DNA from: Magnetospirillum sp. 15-1
GTDB taxonomy: Bacteria; Pseudomonadota; Alphaproteobacteria; Rhodospirillales; Magnetospirillaceae
Assembly: GCF_900184795.1 (NCBI RefSeq)
Contig: NZ_FXXN01000023.1
Span: 205,055 to 269,054, forward strand
DNA: 64,000 nucleotides
Reading direction: 5' to 3'
In this document: piece by piece, positions 15,211 through 24,170 of the stretch
How the letters are laid out: each line of letters begins with the position of its first letter
Position numbering within the stretch: position 1 is the stretch's first letter
The notes under the pieces: generated by a model
Told to the model about the DNA's origin: nothing
The model's database searches: none
Seen by the model: only the letters and a program-made list of their open reading frames with translations
Translations under genes and position numbers: made by a program

Positions 15211-16128
15211 ATGACCCGATTGCTGGCCCTGGCGGTCACGCTGCTTCTCACCATGCCGGCGCTGGCCCAGGAAAAGCTGCGGCTGGGCTATCCCGCCGGC
15301 ATGAACGGCCAGATCGTCACCATTTTGGAAAAAGGCAATCTCGCCTCCGTGCGGGGCCTGGACGTGGAGTACACCTTCTTCCAGAACGGCCCGCCCATGA
15401 TGGAGGCTTTCGCCGCCGGACAGCTGGACGTCGCGGTGACCAGCCTGATGCCATTGGCCACTTTCGCCGCCCGCCTGCCGGGCCAGGCGGTGATCATCTC
15501 GGGGCTCGGCCATTCCAGCTACGGTCTTCTGGTCAAGCCCGACAGCCCCGTCACCGGGCTGGCCGATCTCAAGGGCAAGCGGATCGCCGTCTCCTTCGGT
15601 TCCGACAGCCATCTCGACCTGCTGGCGTCGCTGGCCGAGGCCGGGATAGACCCGGCGGCCGCGGTCGAGTTGCTGAACATCCAGCCCGCCGAATTGCCGG
15701 TGGCCCTGGAAAAGGGCCATGCCGACGCCATCGTCATCCGCCAGCCCCAGATTCCACGGCTGCAGCAGGCCTTGGGCGCCCGGCTGATCAGGAGCTGGCC
15801 CCATGTCTACGTGGTCCTGGCCCGCGCCGCCTATCTGGAAAGGCACTCCGACGCCATCAGGTTACTGATCGGCGCCCTGGCGGATTCGGTGGCATTTATC
15901 CGCGCGCGCCCGGAACAGGCCGCCGAATGGTTCGGCGAAAAGCTGCGGGTCGATGCCGCCACGATCAGGCGGGTGTCGGCCGAAAATCCGCTGATCGCAT
16001 CCCCCCACCAGCAGCACCTGGGCGTTACTGCGGAACTGCGGGCCGTCACCGCCCGCTGGATGGCGGGGGCGTACAGGTGGGGCCTGATCAAGACTCCGGT
16101 GGATACCGGCCGCCTGTTCCTGCCATAG
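15211..16128 (+). CDS. Second SsuA/TauA-type periplasmic binding protein
   Basis: A 305-residue exported binding protein with a signal peptide (LLALAVTLLLTMPALAQ) and the type-II binding fold of nitrate/sulfonate/taurine receptors: LRLGYPAGMNGQIV, MEAFAAGQLDVAVTSLMPL, LADLKGKRIAVSFGSDSHL. Unlike the first binding protein it has no NosL-like tail. It is the last gene of the transport operon and converges on the Rrf2 regulator gene 17 bases away. Ligand unknown; probably a related organosulfur or oxyanion substrate. Confidence 0.88.
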   Translation: MTRLLALAVTLLLTMPALAQEKLRLGYPAGMNGQIVTILEKGNLASVRGLDVEYTFFQNGPPMMEAFAAGQLDVAVTSLMPLATFAARLPGQAVIISGLGHSSYGLLVKPDSPVTGLADLKGKRIAVSFGSDSHLDLLASLAEAGIDPAAAVELLNIQPAELPVALEKGHADAIVIRQPQIPRLQQALGARLIRSWPHVYVVLARAAYLERHSDAIRLLIGALADSVAFIRARPEQAAEWFGEKLRVDAATIRRVSAENPLIASPHQQHLGVTAELRAVTARWMAGAYRWGLIKTPVDTGRLFLP

Positions 16129-16145
16129 GGGCCACATGATCCGCC

Positions 16146-16595
16146 TCAGATGTCGTACATCAGCACCGCTTCGGCGCGGACCTTGCTGATCCGCATGTCG
16201 GCCAGCGAGGTGTTGTCGAGAATGGCGGCGATGGCGTCGCGCACATCCTGCATGACGGCGCGCACCGTGCACGCCGTCTCGTCGATGCAGTCCTCGCACG
16301 GACGGTAGGCGGTGCGCGACACGCAAGGGATGGGGGCCAGCGGGCCGTCCAGGATGCGCACGATGTCGCCGACCATGATGCGCTCGGCCGGCCGCGCCAG
16401 CACATAGCCGCCGCCCTTGCCCTTCTTGGACGACAGCAATCCCTGGTTCTTCATCTCCAGCAGGATGGCGTCGAGGAACTTCTTGGGAATACGCTCGGCC
16501 TCGGCCACCCCGGCGATCAGGCAGGGACCCTGCCCCTCGTGCCGGGCCAGATATACCATGGCCTTCAGGCCGTATTTCGCTTTGCTTGAGAGCAT
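16146..16595 (-). CDS. Rrf2-family Fe-S type regulator
   Basis: A 149-residue Rrf2 regulator. The winged helix opens with MLSSKAKYGLKAMVYLA, and a cysteine cluster (CVSRTAYRPCEDCIDETAC) in residues about 90-110 is where IscR, NsrR and RirA bind a [2Fe-2S] or [4Fe-4S] cluster. CymR, the cysteine regulator, is of the same family but lacks these cysteines. ATG at 16595 is chosen; a TTG twelve bases earlier is possible. It lies 50 bases downstream of the PLP-dependent synthase on the same strand, so the pair is probably one unit that senses sulfur or Fe-S status and controls the synthase/metN promoter region. Confidence 0.88.
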   Translation of the reverse strand: MLSSKAKYGLKAMVYLARHEGQGPCLIAGVAEAERIPKKFLDAILLEMKNQGLLSSKKGKGGGYVLARPAERIMVGDIVRILDGPLAPIPCVSRTAYRPCEDCIDETACTVRAVMQDVRDAIAAILDNTSLADMRISKVRAEAVLMYDI

Positions 16596-16645
16596 AACCC
16601 CACCCAATCAATAGACTGGCAGGAAAGACCAGCTTTCCGCCCCGG

Positions 16646-18013
16646 TCAAGCCGCCAATTTGCGCCGCAGGTGGTTGAGCAGATCCATGCGGGTGACCAAC
16701 CCCAGGAATCGCTCGCCATCCACCACGATGGCCACCCAGCCGCGATCGAACAGCGGCAGCAGCCGTTCGGGCGCGGTTTCCAGCGGCACGGTCTCGATCT
16801 TGCGGGTCATGGCGTCCCGGACCGGCATGTCGAAACCGAATTTCCCCTCGTTCAGGGCGATCAGCACGTCGGATTCGTCCAGCAGGCCGATGCAGCCCTC
16901 GCCCACCACCACCGGCACCTGGGACACGTCGTGAACCCGCATGCGATTGTAGGCGGTGGACAGGGTATCGTCCGGCCGCACGGTGATCGCCGCCCCTTCG
17001 TCATGGCGCCGCGAGATCAGGTCACGCAGGTCGCCGTACTCGTTGCGCTGCAACAGCCCCTGGTCGGCCAGCCAGGTTTCGTCGTGCAGGCGCGACAGAT
17101 GACGGTTACCGGAATCGCAGACCAAGGTGGCCACCCGCTTGGGCTCGGTCTGCTCGCGGCAATAGCGCAAGGCGGCGGCCAGCAGGGTGCCCGACGACGA
17201 GCCGACCAGCAGCCCTTCGGTCCTCAGCACCAGACGCGCCGTGGCGAAGCTTTCCCGGTCGGAGATGGAATAGGCCTGGGTGACACGGGAAAAGTCGCTG
17301 ATCAGCGGGACGCAATCGCCGCCGATGCCCTCCACCAGCCACGACCCCACCTCCCCCACCCGTCCGGTGCGGACGTAATCGGCCAGCACCGAGCCGCGCG
17401 GATCGGCCAGCACCATCTCGGTGGCCGGCGAACGGCGGGCGAAGAAACGGGCGAGCCCGGTGATGGTGCCACCCGAACCGGCCCCGGCCACCACCGCGTC
17501 CACCTGCCCGCCCAGTTGCTCCCACAATTCCGGACCGGTGCCGTCCTCGTGCGCCGCGGGGTTGGCCGGGTTGTTGAACTGGTCGATGAAGTGGGCGCCG
17601 GTCTCGGTCGCCACGCGGGCCGCCACGTTCCGGTAATGCTCGGGATGGCGGCGGGGAACATCGGAACGGGCCAGCACCACGTCGGCCCCCATGGCACGCA
17701 GATGGGCGACCTTGTCGAGGCCCGCCCTGTCGGGGATCACCAGGGTCAGGCGATAGCCGCGATGGGCGGCCAGCAGCGCCAGGGCCAGCCCGGTATTGCC
17801 GGCGGTGGCCTCCACCAGATGGCCGCCCGGCCGCAGCAGCCCCTCCCGCTCGGCGGCGCGCACCATGGACAGGGCGGCGCGGTCCTTGATGGAACCCGAA
17901 GGATTGCGGCTCTCCAGCTTCACGAACAAACGGCAGGGCGCCGTATCGAGGTTGGTCAGCTCGATCAGCGGGGTATTTCCGATCTGACTCAGCAGGTCGG
18001 CATCGCAGGCCAT
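16646..18013 (-). CDS. Cysteine/cystathionine beta-synthase with CBS domain pair
   Basis: A 455-residue PLP enzyme of the cysteine synthase family. PLP lysine lies in NPSGSIKDRAAL, the substrate loop is EATAGNTGLALAL, and the phosphate-binding glycine loop is GAGSGGTITGLARFF. Residues about 335-450 form two CBS modules (TVRPDDTLSTAYNRMRVHDVSQVPVV and MTRKIETVPLETAPERLLPLF) that usually bind adenosyl ligands. It makes cysteine from O-acetyl- or O-phosphoserine and sulfide, or cystathionine from serine and homocysteine; the sequence does not decide. The ATG at 18013 is preceded by AAGGAG six bases away. Divergent from the methionine transporter and followed by the Rrf2 regulator. Confidence 0.88.
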   Translation of the reverse strand: MACDADLLSQIGNTPLIELTNLDTAPCRLFVKLESRNPSGSIKDRAALSMVRAAEREGLLRPGGHLVEATAGNTGLALALLAAHRGYRLTLVIPDRAGLDKVAHLRAMGADVVLARSDVPRRHPEHYRNVAARVATETGAHFIDQFNNPANPAAHEDGTGPELWEQLGGQVDAVVAGAGSGGTITGLARFFARRSPATEMVLADPRGSVLADYVRTGRVGEVGSWLVEGIGGDCVPLISDFSRVTQAYSISDRESFATARLVLRTEGLLVGSSSGTLLAAALRYCREQTEPKRVATLVCDSGNRHLSRLHDETWLADQGLLQRNEYGDLRDLISRRHDEGAAITVRPDDTLSTAYNRMRVHDVSQVPVVVGEGCIGLLDESDVLIALNEGKFGFDMPVRDAMTRKIETVPLETAPERLLPLFDRGWVAIVVDGERFLGLVTRMDLLNHLRRKLAA

Positions 18014-18029
18014 GCCCATCTCCTTAAAT

Positions 18030-18097
18030 CTACCAATTACGTAGAGATATAACGTTGACAGCCTCTGAAATTCCAGTCTAGTCTTTTTTCTACTAGA
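18030..18097. promoter_or_regulatory. Divergent control region of synthase and metN
   Basis: The 106-base gap between the synthase and metN is AT-rich and holds two inverted repeats: CTACCAATTACGTAG (18030-18044) and TCTAGT - 9 bases - ACTAGA (18077-18097). A TTGACA at 18055-18060 facing metN lies 18 bases from a weak TAGTCT (18079-18084), which the second repeat covers. Either repeat could be the operator of the nearby Rrf2 regulator; this is inference. Confidence 0.4.
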
Positions 18098-18119
18098 TTG
18101 ATGGATATTGGAGCGAGCC

Positions 18120-19175
18120 GTGATCGTCATCAACGACCTTCACAAGGAATTCCCCGGCGCCGACGGGCCGGTACCGGTTCTGCGGGGCGTATCGCTCGAC
18201 GTCGCCAAGGGCGAGATCTTCGGCATCATCGGCCGCTCCGGGGCGGGCAAGAGCACCCTGGTCCGCTGCATCAACCTGCTGGAACGTCCGAGCCGGGGCA
18301 GCGTCACCGTGGGAGGCCGCGCCCTGTCGGCCCTGAACGATCCCGCCTTGCGCGCCGCGCGTCGCGAGATCGGCATGGTGTTCCAGCACTTCAACCTGCT
18401 GTCGTCGCGCAATGTGCGCGACAATGTCGCTCTGCCGCTGGAGCTGACCAAGGTGCCCCGCGCCGCCAAACGACGGCGGGTGAGTGAGTTGCTGGAACTG
18501 GTGGGACTCTCCGATCAGGCGGAATCCTATCCGGCGCAACTGTCGGGCGGGCAGAAGCAGCGGGTGGGCATCGCCCGCGCTTTGGCGTCGCGCCCCTCGG
18601 TGCTGCTCTGCGACGAGGCCACCTCGGCGCTGGACCCCGAAACCACCAAGTCGGTGCTGGCCCTGCTGAAGGAGATCAGCCGCTCGCTCGGCCTGACCAT
18701 CGTACTGATCACCCACGAGATGCAGGTGATCAAGGAGATCGCCGACCGGGTCGCCGTGCTTGACGATGGCCGCGTCGTGGAACAGGGCCGGGTGTTCGAC
18801 GTCTTCACCAGTCCGGCCCACCCCACCACACGGGCCCTGGTGCGCGAGGTGCTGAATCTGGAGCTGCCGGAATCCCTGGCTTCAAGGCTGCGCTTCTCCC
18901 CTCTCACCGCGTCGCATCTGGTGGTGCGCATCACCTTCACCGGTGCCGCCGCCCACGCCCCCATCATGTCCGAGATGGTCCGCCGCTTCGGGGTGTCGTT
19001 CAACATCCTGCACGGGCACATCGACTATATCCAGGACGCCCCCTACGGCACGCTGACCGTGGACGCCACCGGGCCGGAAAGCGGCCTGCAGGCGGCGCTG
19101 GACTTCCTGCGTCACCATAACCTCAAAGCGGAGATTCTCGGCCGTGTCGCAGAGACTGATCGAGCTGTTGCTTGA
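18120..19175 (+). CDS. metN: Methionine ABC transporter ATPase
   Basis: A 351-residue ATPase with Walker [10 protein letters not shown], signature LSGGQKQR, Walker [16 protein letters not shown] and switch VLITHEM. The C-terminal hundred residues form a NIL domain ([32 protein letters not shown]), the methionine-sensing ACT-like domain that marks MetN among ABC ATPases. The GTG at 18120 is chosen because GGAG is six bases upstream; an in-frame TTG at 18108 lacks a ribosome site. It overlaps metI by 32 bases. MetN energises D/L-methionine import and is inhibited by internal methionine in the E. coli homologue. Confidence 0.93.
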   Translation: MIVINDLHKEFPGADGPVPVLRGVSLDVAKGEIFGIIGRSGAGKSTLVRCINLLERPSRGSVTVGGRALSALNDPALRAARREIGMVFQHFNLLSSRNVRDNVALPLELTKVPRAAKRRRVSELLELVGLSDQAESYPAQLSGGQKQRVGIARALASRPSVLLCDEATSALDPETTKSVLALLKEISRSLGLTIVLITHEMQVIKEIADRVAVLDDGRVVEQGRVFDVFTSPAHPTTRALVREVLNLELPESLASRLRFSPLTASHLVVRITFTGAAAHAPIMSEMVRRFGVSFNILHGHIDYIQDAPYGTLTVDATGPESGLQAALDFLRHHNLKAEILGRVAETDRAVA

Positions 19176-19821
19176 AGCCCTGGGCGAAACCCTGGCCATG
19201 GTCGGGCTCTCGGCCAGCCTGGCCGTCCTGCTCGGCCTGCCGCTGGGCGTATTGCTGCTGGTGACCCGGCCCGGCCACATCCTGGCGGCGCCGGTATTCA
19301 ACCGGGCGGCCGGCCTGCTGGTCAATGCCGCCCGTTCGACGCCGTTCATCATCCTGATGGTGGCGATCATCCCGCTGACCCGGACCATCGCCGGCTCCTC
19401 CATCGGCACCGGGGCGGCCACCGTGCCGCTGACCCTCGCCGCCATCCCCTTCATGGCCCGCCTGGTGGAGGCCTCGCTGCGCGAGGTGGAGCCGGGCCTG
19501 ATCGAAACCGCCCAGGCCATGGGCGCCACGCCGTGGCAGATCGTCCTCAAGGTGCTGATCCCCGAAGCCCTGCCCGGCATCGCCGCCGGACTGACCATCA
19601 CCGTGGTCAGCCTGATCGGCTATTCCGCCATGGCCGGCGCGGTAGGTGGCGGCGGGCTGGGCGATCTCGGCATCCGCTACGGCTACCAGCGCTTCCAGGG
19701 CGAGGTGATGGCCGCCGTGGTCGGCGTGCTGATCTTGCTGGTGCAGGCGGTCCAAAGTGCCGGCGACCTCGCGGCGCGACGGCTCGATAAGCGGCAATCT
19801 CCCGGCCGCGACGGAAAGTGA
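19144..19821 (+). CDS. metI: Methionine ABC transporter permease
   Basis: A 225-residue permease with five or six hydrophobic segments and the EAA loop [26 protein letters not shown]. The [20 protein letters not shown] and [25 protein letters not shown] segments are diagnostic of MetI. The GTG start lies within the end of metN. Followed seven bases later by a methyltransferase gene, so the unit is not a simple metNIQ: two enzymes are inserted before metQ. Confidence 0.93.
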   Translation: MSQRLIELLLEALGETLAMVGLSASLAVLLGLPLGVLLLVTRPGHILAAPVFNRAAGLLVNAARSTPFIILMVAIIPLTRTIAGSSIGTGAATVPLTLAAIPFMARLVEASLREVEPGLIETAQAMGATPWQIVLKVLIPEALPGIAAGLTITVVSLIGYSAMAGAVGGGGLGDLGIRYGYQRFQGEVMAAVVGVLILLVQAVQSAGDLAARRLDKRQSPGRDGK

Positions 19822-19828
19822 GGCCCCC

Positions 19829-20533
19829 ATGATCGACGTTCACCTCAAATACCTGGAACATTTCGCCGACCTGCCCGACGCGGTGGTGGTCGACGTGGGC
19901 TGCGGCGAAGGGGCCCTGGTCCGCGCCCTGGCCGAGCGCAAGGCGCGGCCCATCGGCATCGCCCCCGCCGGCCCCCGGCTGGAGGCGGCCCGCGCCCTGT
20001 CGCCACGCTCCAAGCGCATCCGCTACGAGGCCGGCGCCCCCGACGCCCTGCCCCTGGACGATGGGGCCGCCGATCTGGTGACCTGCCTGTTCACCTTCGG
20101 CGCCCTGCCGGCCGAGCGCCATGCCGCCGCCCTGCGCGAGGCGCGCCGGGTGCTGCGGCCCGGCGGACGGCTGCACATGGTGGAACCCTTCGCCGAAGGA
20201 CCCTATTTCGAGCTGATCCGGCTGATCGACGACCCCACCGAGCGGCGCGCCCAGACCATCCGCTCCGTCGCCTCCACCTGGGACATGGGGCTGAAGCCGC
20301 TGATCGCCGGCAGCTACATCCATCTGGAGCGCTTCACCGGTTTCGAGGATTTCCGCGCCCGCATCACCGACGGCGACGAAGTGCGCGGCGAGACCTTCGC
20401 CCTGCACGAACGGGCGCTGCGCGACACCTTTGTCCGCTTGGGCCTCGGCGACGGCAGCGGCGCCGTCATCTTCCGCCAGCCCTGCCGCCTTTACCATTTC
20501 AGCCGGGTGGACATGGCGGAGCAGGCGGCATGA
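19829..20533 (+). CDS. Class I SAM-dependent methyltransferase
   Basis: A 234-residue cytoplasmic methyltransferase. Motif I is VVDVGCGEGALVRALAE, the acidic end of motif II lies in the RPIGIAP region, and the later motif is VLRPGGRLHMVEP. It resembles UbiE/Methyltransf_11-type small-molecule methyltransferases. It sits between metI and a CoA-ligase-like gene and overlaps the latter by ATGA. In a methionine/sulfur unit it might methylate a thiol or a carboxylate, but the substrate is unknown. Confidence 0.8.
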   Translation: MIDVHLKYLEHFADLPDAVVVDVGCGEGALVRALAERKARPIGIAPAGPRLEAARALSPRSKRIRYEAGAPDALPLDDGAADLVTCLFTFGALPAERHAAALREARRVLRPGGRLHMVEPFAEGPYFELIRLIDDPTERRAQTIRSVASTWDMGLKPLIAGSYIHLERFTGFEDFRARITDGDEVRGETFALHERALRDTFVRLGLGDGSGAVIFRQPCRLYHFSRVDMAEQAA

Positions 20534-21876
20534 CCATCCAGCTCTCCGGCACCGAGCAACGCTACTGGGCTCCGGCCCTGGAAACCCAATCCCGCGAGGA
20601 ATGGGAATCCCTGAAGCTGGCGCTGCTGCAAAAGCACCTGGCCCACGCCTATGCCGGCTCCCGCTGGTACCGGGACAGCTTCGATAGGGCGGGTGTGACG
20701 CCCCTCTCCCTGAACAGCCTGGACGATCTGGCCCGCTTCCCCTTCATCGACAAGCGGATCTTGCGCGAGCGCCAGGAGGCCGAACCGCTGCTGGGCGATC
20801 TGGCGGCGGTGCCCGAGCGCGACGTGGTCTACATCTCCGCCTCGTCGGGCTCCACCGGGGTACCCACCGTCTCGCCCTTCACCGCCCGGGACTTCGACGC
20901 ATGGCAGGATTTCGAGGCGCGGCTGTTCTGGTCGTCGGGCCTGCGCCCCCATGACCGCTACTGCCATTCGCTGAATTTCTCGCTGTTCGTCGGCGGACCT
21001 TGCGTGCTGGGCGCCCAGAAGTTGGGAGCACTATGCATTCACGCCGGCACGGTGCCGTCCGAACGCCTTCTGGCCATCCTCAGGCAATTCCAGGCCACCG
21101 CCATCTGGACCACACCGTCCTATGCCTGGTACCTGGGCGAAACCGCCCAGAAGGAAGGCATCGATCCCCGCCGCGACCTGGCGGTGCGGCGCATCTTCGT
21201 GGCGGGCGAGCCCGGCGGCTCCATCCCCGAAACGCGCGAGCGCATCGAAAGCCTGTGGGGCGCCAAGGTCTATGACTATTACGGCCTGTCGGACATCTTC
21301 GGCGCCTGCGCCGGCATGTGCGAGGAGCGCGACGGCCTGCACTGGGCCGAGGACCATATCCTGACCGAGGTGCTGGACCCCGCCACGGGCGAGCCGGTGC
21401 GCGAAGGCGAGCGCGGCGAATTGGTGCTGACCACGCTGCAGAAGCGGGCGCGGCCGCTGATCCGCTTCCGCACCGGCGACATCGTGTCGTTCACCTCCGA
21501 GCCCTGCCGCTGCGGCCGGACCTCCCAGCGCCTGCTGGGCGTGCACGGGCGCCTGGACGACATGCTGATCATCCGCGGCGTCAACCTGTTCCCCAGCGAC
21601 GTCGAGGCGGTGGTGCGCCAGGACGGCGACTTCTCCGGCGAGTACCGCCTGGTGGTCGAGCGCCACGACCACCTGGACTCGGTGACGGTGGAGGCCGAGC
21701 GCCGCCACGGCGTCAACACCCACCCCGACGATCTGGCGGCTCGGCTCACCCGGCGCCTCAAGGCGATCACCGGGGTGGGAGCCCGCGTCACCGTGCTGGC
21801 CCCCGACACCCTGCCCCGCGCCACCCACAAGGCCAAACGCGTCGACGACCGCCGCACCGGACTTTGGACAACCTGA
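20530..21876 (+). CDS. PaaK-like AMP-forming acyl-CoA ligase
   Basis: A 448-residue adenylate-forming enzyme similar to phenylacetate-CoA ligase. The phosphate loop is SASSGSTGVPTV, the adenine-binding region is YDYYGLSDIFG, and the hinge motif is FRTGDIV...GRLDDMLIIRGVNLFPSDVE. Residues EPCRCGRTSQR carry the two cysteines seen in PaaK. It would activate an aryl or small carboxylate through an acyl-AMP. Being placed between methyltransferase and metQ, it may process a carboxylated sulfur compound; the substrate cannot be read from the sequence. Confidence 0.85.
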   Translation: MTIQLSGTEQRYWAPALETQSREEWESLKLALLQKHLAHAYAGSRWYRDSFDRAGVTPLSLNSLDDLARFPFIDKRILRERQEAEPLLGDLAAVPERDVVYISASSGSTGVPTVSPFTARDFDAWQDFEARLFWSSGLRPHDRYCHSLNFSLFVGGPCVLGAQKLGALCIHAGTVPSERLLAILRQFQATAIWTTPSYAWYLGETAQKEGIDPRRDLAVRRIFVAGEPGGSIPETRERIESLWGAKVYDYYGLSDIFGACAGMCEERDGLHWAEDHILTEVLDPATGEPVREGERGELVLTTLQKRARPLIRFRTGDIVSFTSEPCRCGRTSQRLLGVHGRLDDMLIIRGVNLFPSDVEAVVRQDGDFSGEYRLVVERHDHLDSVTVEAERRHGVNTHPDDLAARLTRRLKAITGVGARVTVLAPDTLPRATHKAKRVDDRRTGLWTT

Positions 21877-21889
21877 AGGAGCACACTCC

Positions 21890-22639
21890 ATGAAATTGCT
21901 TCGCCTGATCTCCCTGGCCGCCCTTTTTGCCCTGCCCCTCACCGCCCAGGCCGCCGAGCCGTTGCGTGTCGGCGTCTCGGCCGGCCCCTATGCCGAAATC
22001 CTGGAATTCGCCGGCAGGCTTGCCAAGGAGCGGGAGGGCATCGAGGTCAAGGTCACCGAGTTCGCCGACTACACCATGCCCAACGCCGCCCTGGCCCAAG
22101 GGGACCTGGACCTCAACAATTTCCAGCACAAGCCCTACCTGGACAACCAGATCAAGACGCGGGGTTACGAACTGGTGCCGGTGGAAAAGAGCATCGTGGT
22201 GCCGTTGGGCCTCTATTCCAAGAGGCTGAAAAGCCTGTCCGAGTTGAAGGACGGCAGCACGGTGGCCATTCCCAACGATCCCTCCAACGGCACCCGCGCC
22301 CTCATCCTGCTGCAACAGGCCGGGCTGCTGAGGATCGACCCCAAGGCGGGCATCGGCGCCACTCCGCTCGATATCACCGACAACCCCAGGAAGCTGAAGA
22401 TCAAGGAGATCGACGCCGCCCAGCTGCCGCGGTCCCTGGACGACGTGGATTTCGCGGCGGTGACCCTGAACTACGCGGTGGGCGCCGGCCTCAATCCCAA
22501 GACCGCCCTGCTGCTGGAGACCATCGACAGCCAGTGGAACCTGTGGTTCGTCACGCAGAAGGCCCGCAAGGACGACCCGCGTATCGCCAAGTACATCGCC
22601 GTCTATCGCTCGCCCGAGGTCAAGGCCTTCATCGAGTAG
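21890..22639 (+). CDS. metQ: Methionine-binding protein, C-terminus cut by an amber codon
   Basis: A 249-residue NlpA/MetQ-family binding protein. It has a signal peptide ([21 protein letters not shown]; no lipobox cysteine) and the conserved [17 protein letters not shown] and [18 protein letters not shown] segments. The frame ends at TAG (22637-22639) after VKAFIE, but the next codons, up to TAA at 22670-22672, read [10 protein letters not shown], the normal MetQ C-terminus. So a single substitution (AAG to TAG would suffice) has removed about eleven residues. The loss may be tolerated, because the tail is short, but the protein could be impaired. First methionine-uptake gene not adjacent to metNI. 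Confidence 0.9.
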   Translation: MKLLRLISLAALFALPLTAQAAEPLRVGVSAGPYAEILEFAGRLAKEREGIEVKVTEFADYTMPNAALAQGDLDLNNFQHKPYLDNQIKTRGYELVPVEKSIVVPLGLYSKRLKSLSELKDGSTVAIPNDPSNGTRALILLQQAGLLRIDPKAGIGATPLDITDNPRKLKIKEIDAAQLPRSLDDVDFAAVTLNYAVGAGLNPKTALLLETIDSQWNLWFVTQKARKDDPRIAKYIAVYRSPEVKAFIE

Positions 22640-22677
22640 CGCTTCGACGGCACCATCATTCCCACCTGGTAAGCATC

Positions 22678-23019
22678 ATGCCGACCATCACCCGACCAGA
22701 CGGCAGCGTGGTCACCCGGGCTGCCGACGCCGAGCGGCTGGTCCGCAGCCTGGGGCTGGGGGTGGCGAAAGCCGCTCCCGCCGCCAGCCTGGCGTTGGGC
22801 CGGGTAATGGCCGGACGGCGGCTGACCGACGAGGACAGCCGCCAGATCCTGGCCGCCAACCGTCACCTGCTGCCCGCCAGCCACGTGGGTGCCGATGTTT
22901 TCGCGCTGTTTCCCGAAACCCCCGGACTGGGAACCCTGCGGTTTCACCGCTGCCACACCCATGCCGACGACGAGGTGCGGTTCATCCTGGCCGGCGAGGG
23001 CGTCTTTGGCTTCGTCCTA
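22678..23019 (+). pseudogene. mtnD: Acireductone dioxygenase, 5' fragment cut by IS630
   Basis: The first 114 codons of a cupin enzyme: [25 protein letters not shown] contains the HxH(x4)E metal motif of acireductone dioxygenase, the methionine-salvage enzyme. The known family is about 180 residues, so the last third, with the final metal histidine, is missing. Reading enters the IS at 23020 and stops after three codons. After the element, the sequence does not return to dioxygenase but to a membrane protein, so the rest of the gene was lost and not simply interrupted. The upstream neighbour is metQ, fitting a methionine-related role before disruption. Confidence 0.75.
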
Positions 23020-24070
23020 GAGTCCGTCTGACTTAAGCGGAATCGGAATAGGGATTCCCCTTGTGCCGAGAATGTGATTCAAACTGCTGGCTGGATAGGA
23101 GGCCAGCAGGGATGGCAGGACCTCTTTCGCAAGACCTTCGGCAGCGGATAGCCGCAGCCCTGAATTCAGGCGAGACGACACGCTCGGCAGCGAAGCGCTT
23201 TGGGGTTTCGGTGGCGACGGCGGTTCGGATCGGCCAGAAGTGGCGATCCGGGCGCGGTCTTCAGCCCAGCAAGATGGGCGGGCATCGCCGCCCACTTCTG
23301 AGCGGAGAGACCGCCGATTGGATACAATCCCGGCTGGCCGAGAAGAAGGACCTGACCATGCGGGCTCTGGCGGCAGAACTGGCCGAGCGGGGTGTCGTCG
23401 TCACCCACGATACCGTCTGGCGTTTCGTCCGTGGTCTGGGCTTGAGCTTCAAAAAAAACGCTGATGGCCAAGGAACAGGATGGGCCGAGGGTAGCGCGGC
23501 TGCGCCATCGCTGGAAAACCCATCAACACAGGCTTGATCCCTCGCGCCTGGTCTTTATCGATGAGACCTGGGTCAAGACCAACATGACGCGTCTGCGCGG
23601 ATGGAGCCCTCGGGGAGAGGCCCTCCTGGCCAAGGTTCCCCACGGCCACTGGAAAACCCTGACCTTCCTGGCGGGCCTGCGCCATGACCGGATCATCGCT
23701 CCCCTGGTCCTCGACGGCCCCATCAATGGGGCGACCTTCACCGCCTGGGTGGAGCAATCCTTGGCACCGGCCCTGGAACCCGGTGACGTCGTCATCCTCG
23801 ATAATCTGGGAAGCCACAAAGGAAAGCCGGCACGCCAAGCCATTCGCAAGGTCGGTGCTCATCTGCTCTTCCTGCCGCCCTACAGCCCCGATCTCAATCC
23901 CATCGAGATGATGTTCGCCAAACTCAAGACCCTCGTCCGAAAGGCTGACGAACGAACCATCGAAACCACATGGAGGCGCGTCGGTAAACTCCTGGACGCT
24001 TTCCCTCCGCAGGAGTGCGCCGCATATCTGCGGCACGCAGGGTATGCTTCAATCTAAGTCAGACAGACTC
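23020..24070. mobile_element. IS630-family insertion sequence, copy 1
   Basis: A 1051-base element. Ends match as inverted repeats: GAGTCCGTCTGACTTA at the left and, on the other strand, GAGTCTGTCTGACTTA at the right (one mismatch in 16). A TA flanks each side (23018-23019 and 24071-24072), within CTAG at both ends, the target preference of IS630-type elements. It encodes one transposase in two overlapping frames. Flanking gene sequences are unrelated to each other, pointing to a rearrangement at this copy. Confidence 0.9.
23112..24057 (+). CDS. IS630-family transposase (two frames, probable programmed frameshift)
   Basis: Frame A (23112-23537) encodes an N-terminal helix-turn-helix region (RSAAKRFGVSVATAVRIGQKW). 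Frame B (to 24057) carries the DDE nuclease: FIDETWVKTNM, VVILDNLGSHKG and LNPIEMMFAKLK give the D, D and E. The frames meet at a run of eight A at 23451-23458, directly after the codons for SFKK, a usual site for ribosomal slippage in this family. Frame B has its own ATG at 23464 in a less likely place. All catalytic residues are present, so the element looks active. Confidence 0.88.
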
Positions 24071-24170
24071 TAGGACTGGCCCTGGCGGTCCGCGACCGCG
24101 TCGCCCGTCCGGCCGTGGCGGTGCTGGTGGCCTGGCTGGCCGCCTATGCTGCCGGCTTGCTGGTGACTTA

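Noticed and set aside
22637-22639. Recoding of the metQ TAG (readthrough or pyrrolysine)
   Set aside because: No recoding signal or pyrrolysine genes are visible; a plain nonsense substitution is simpler.
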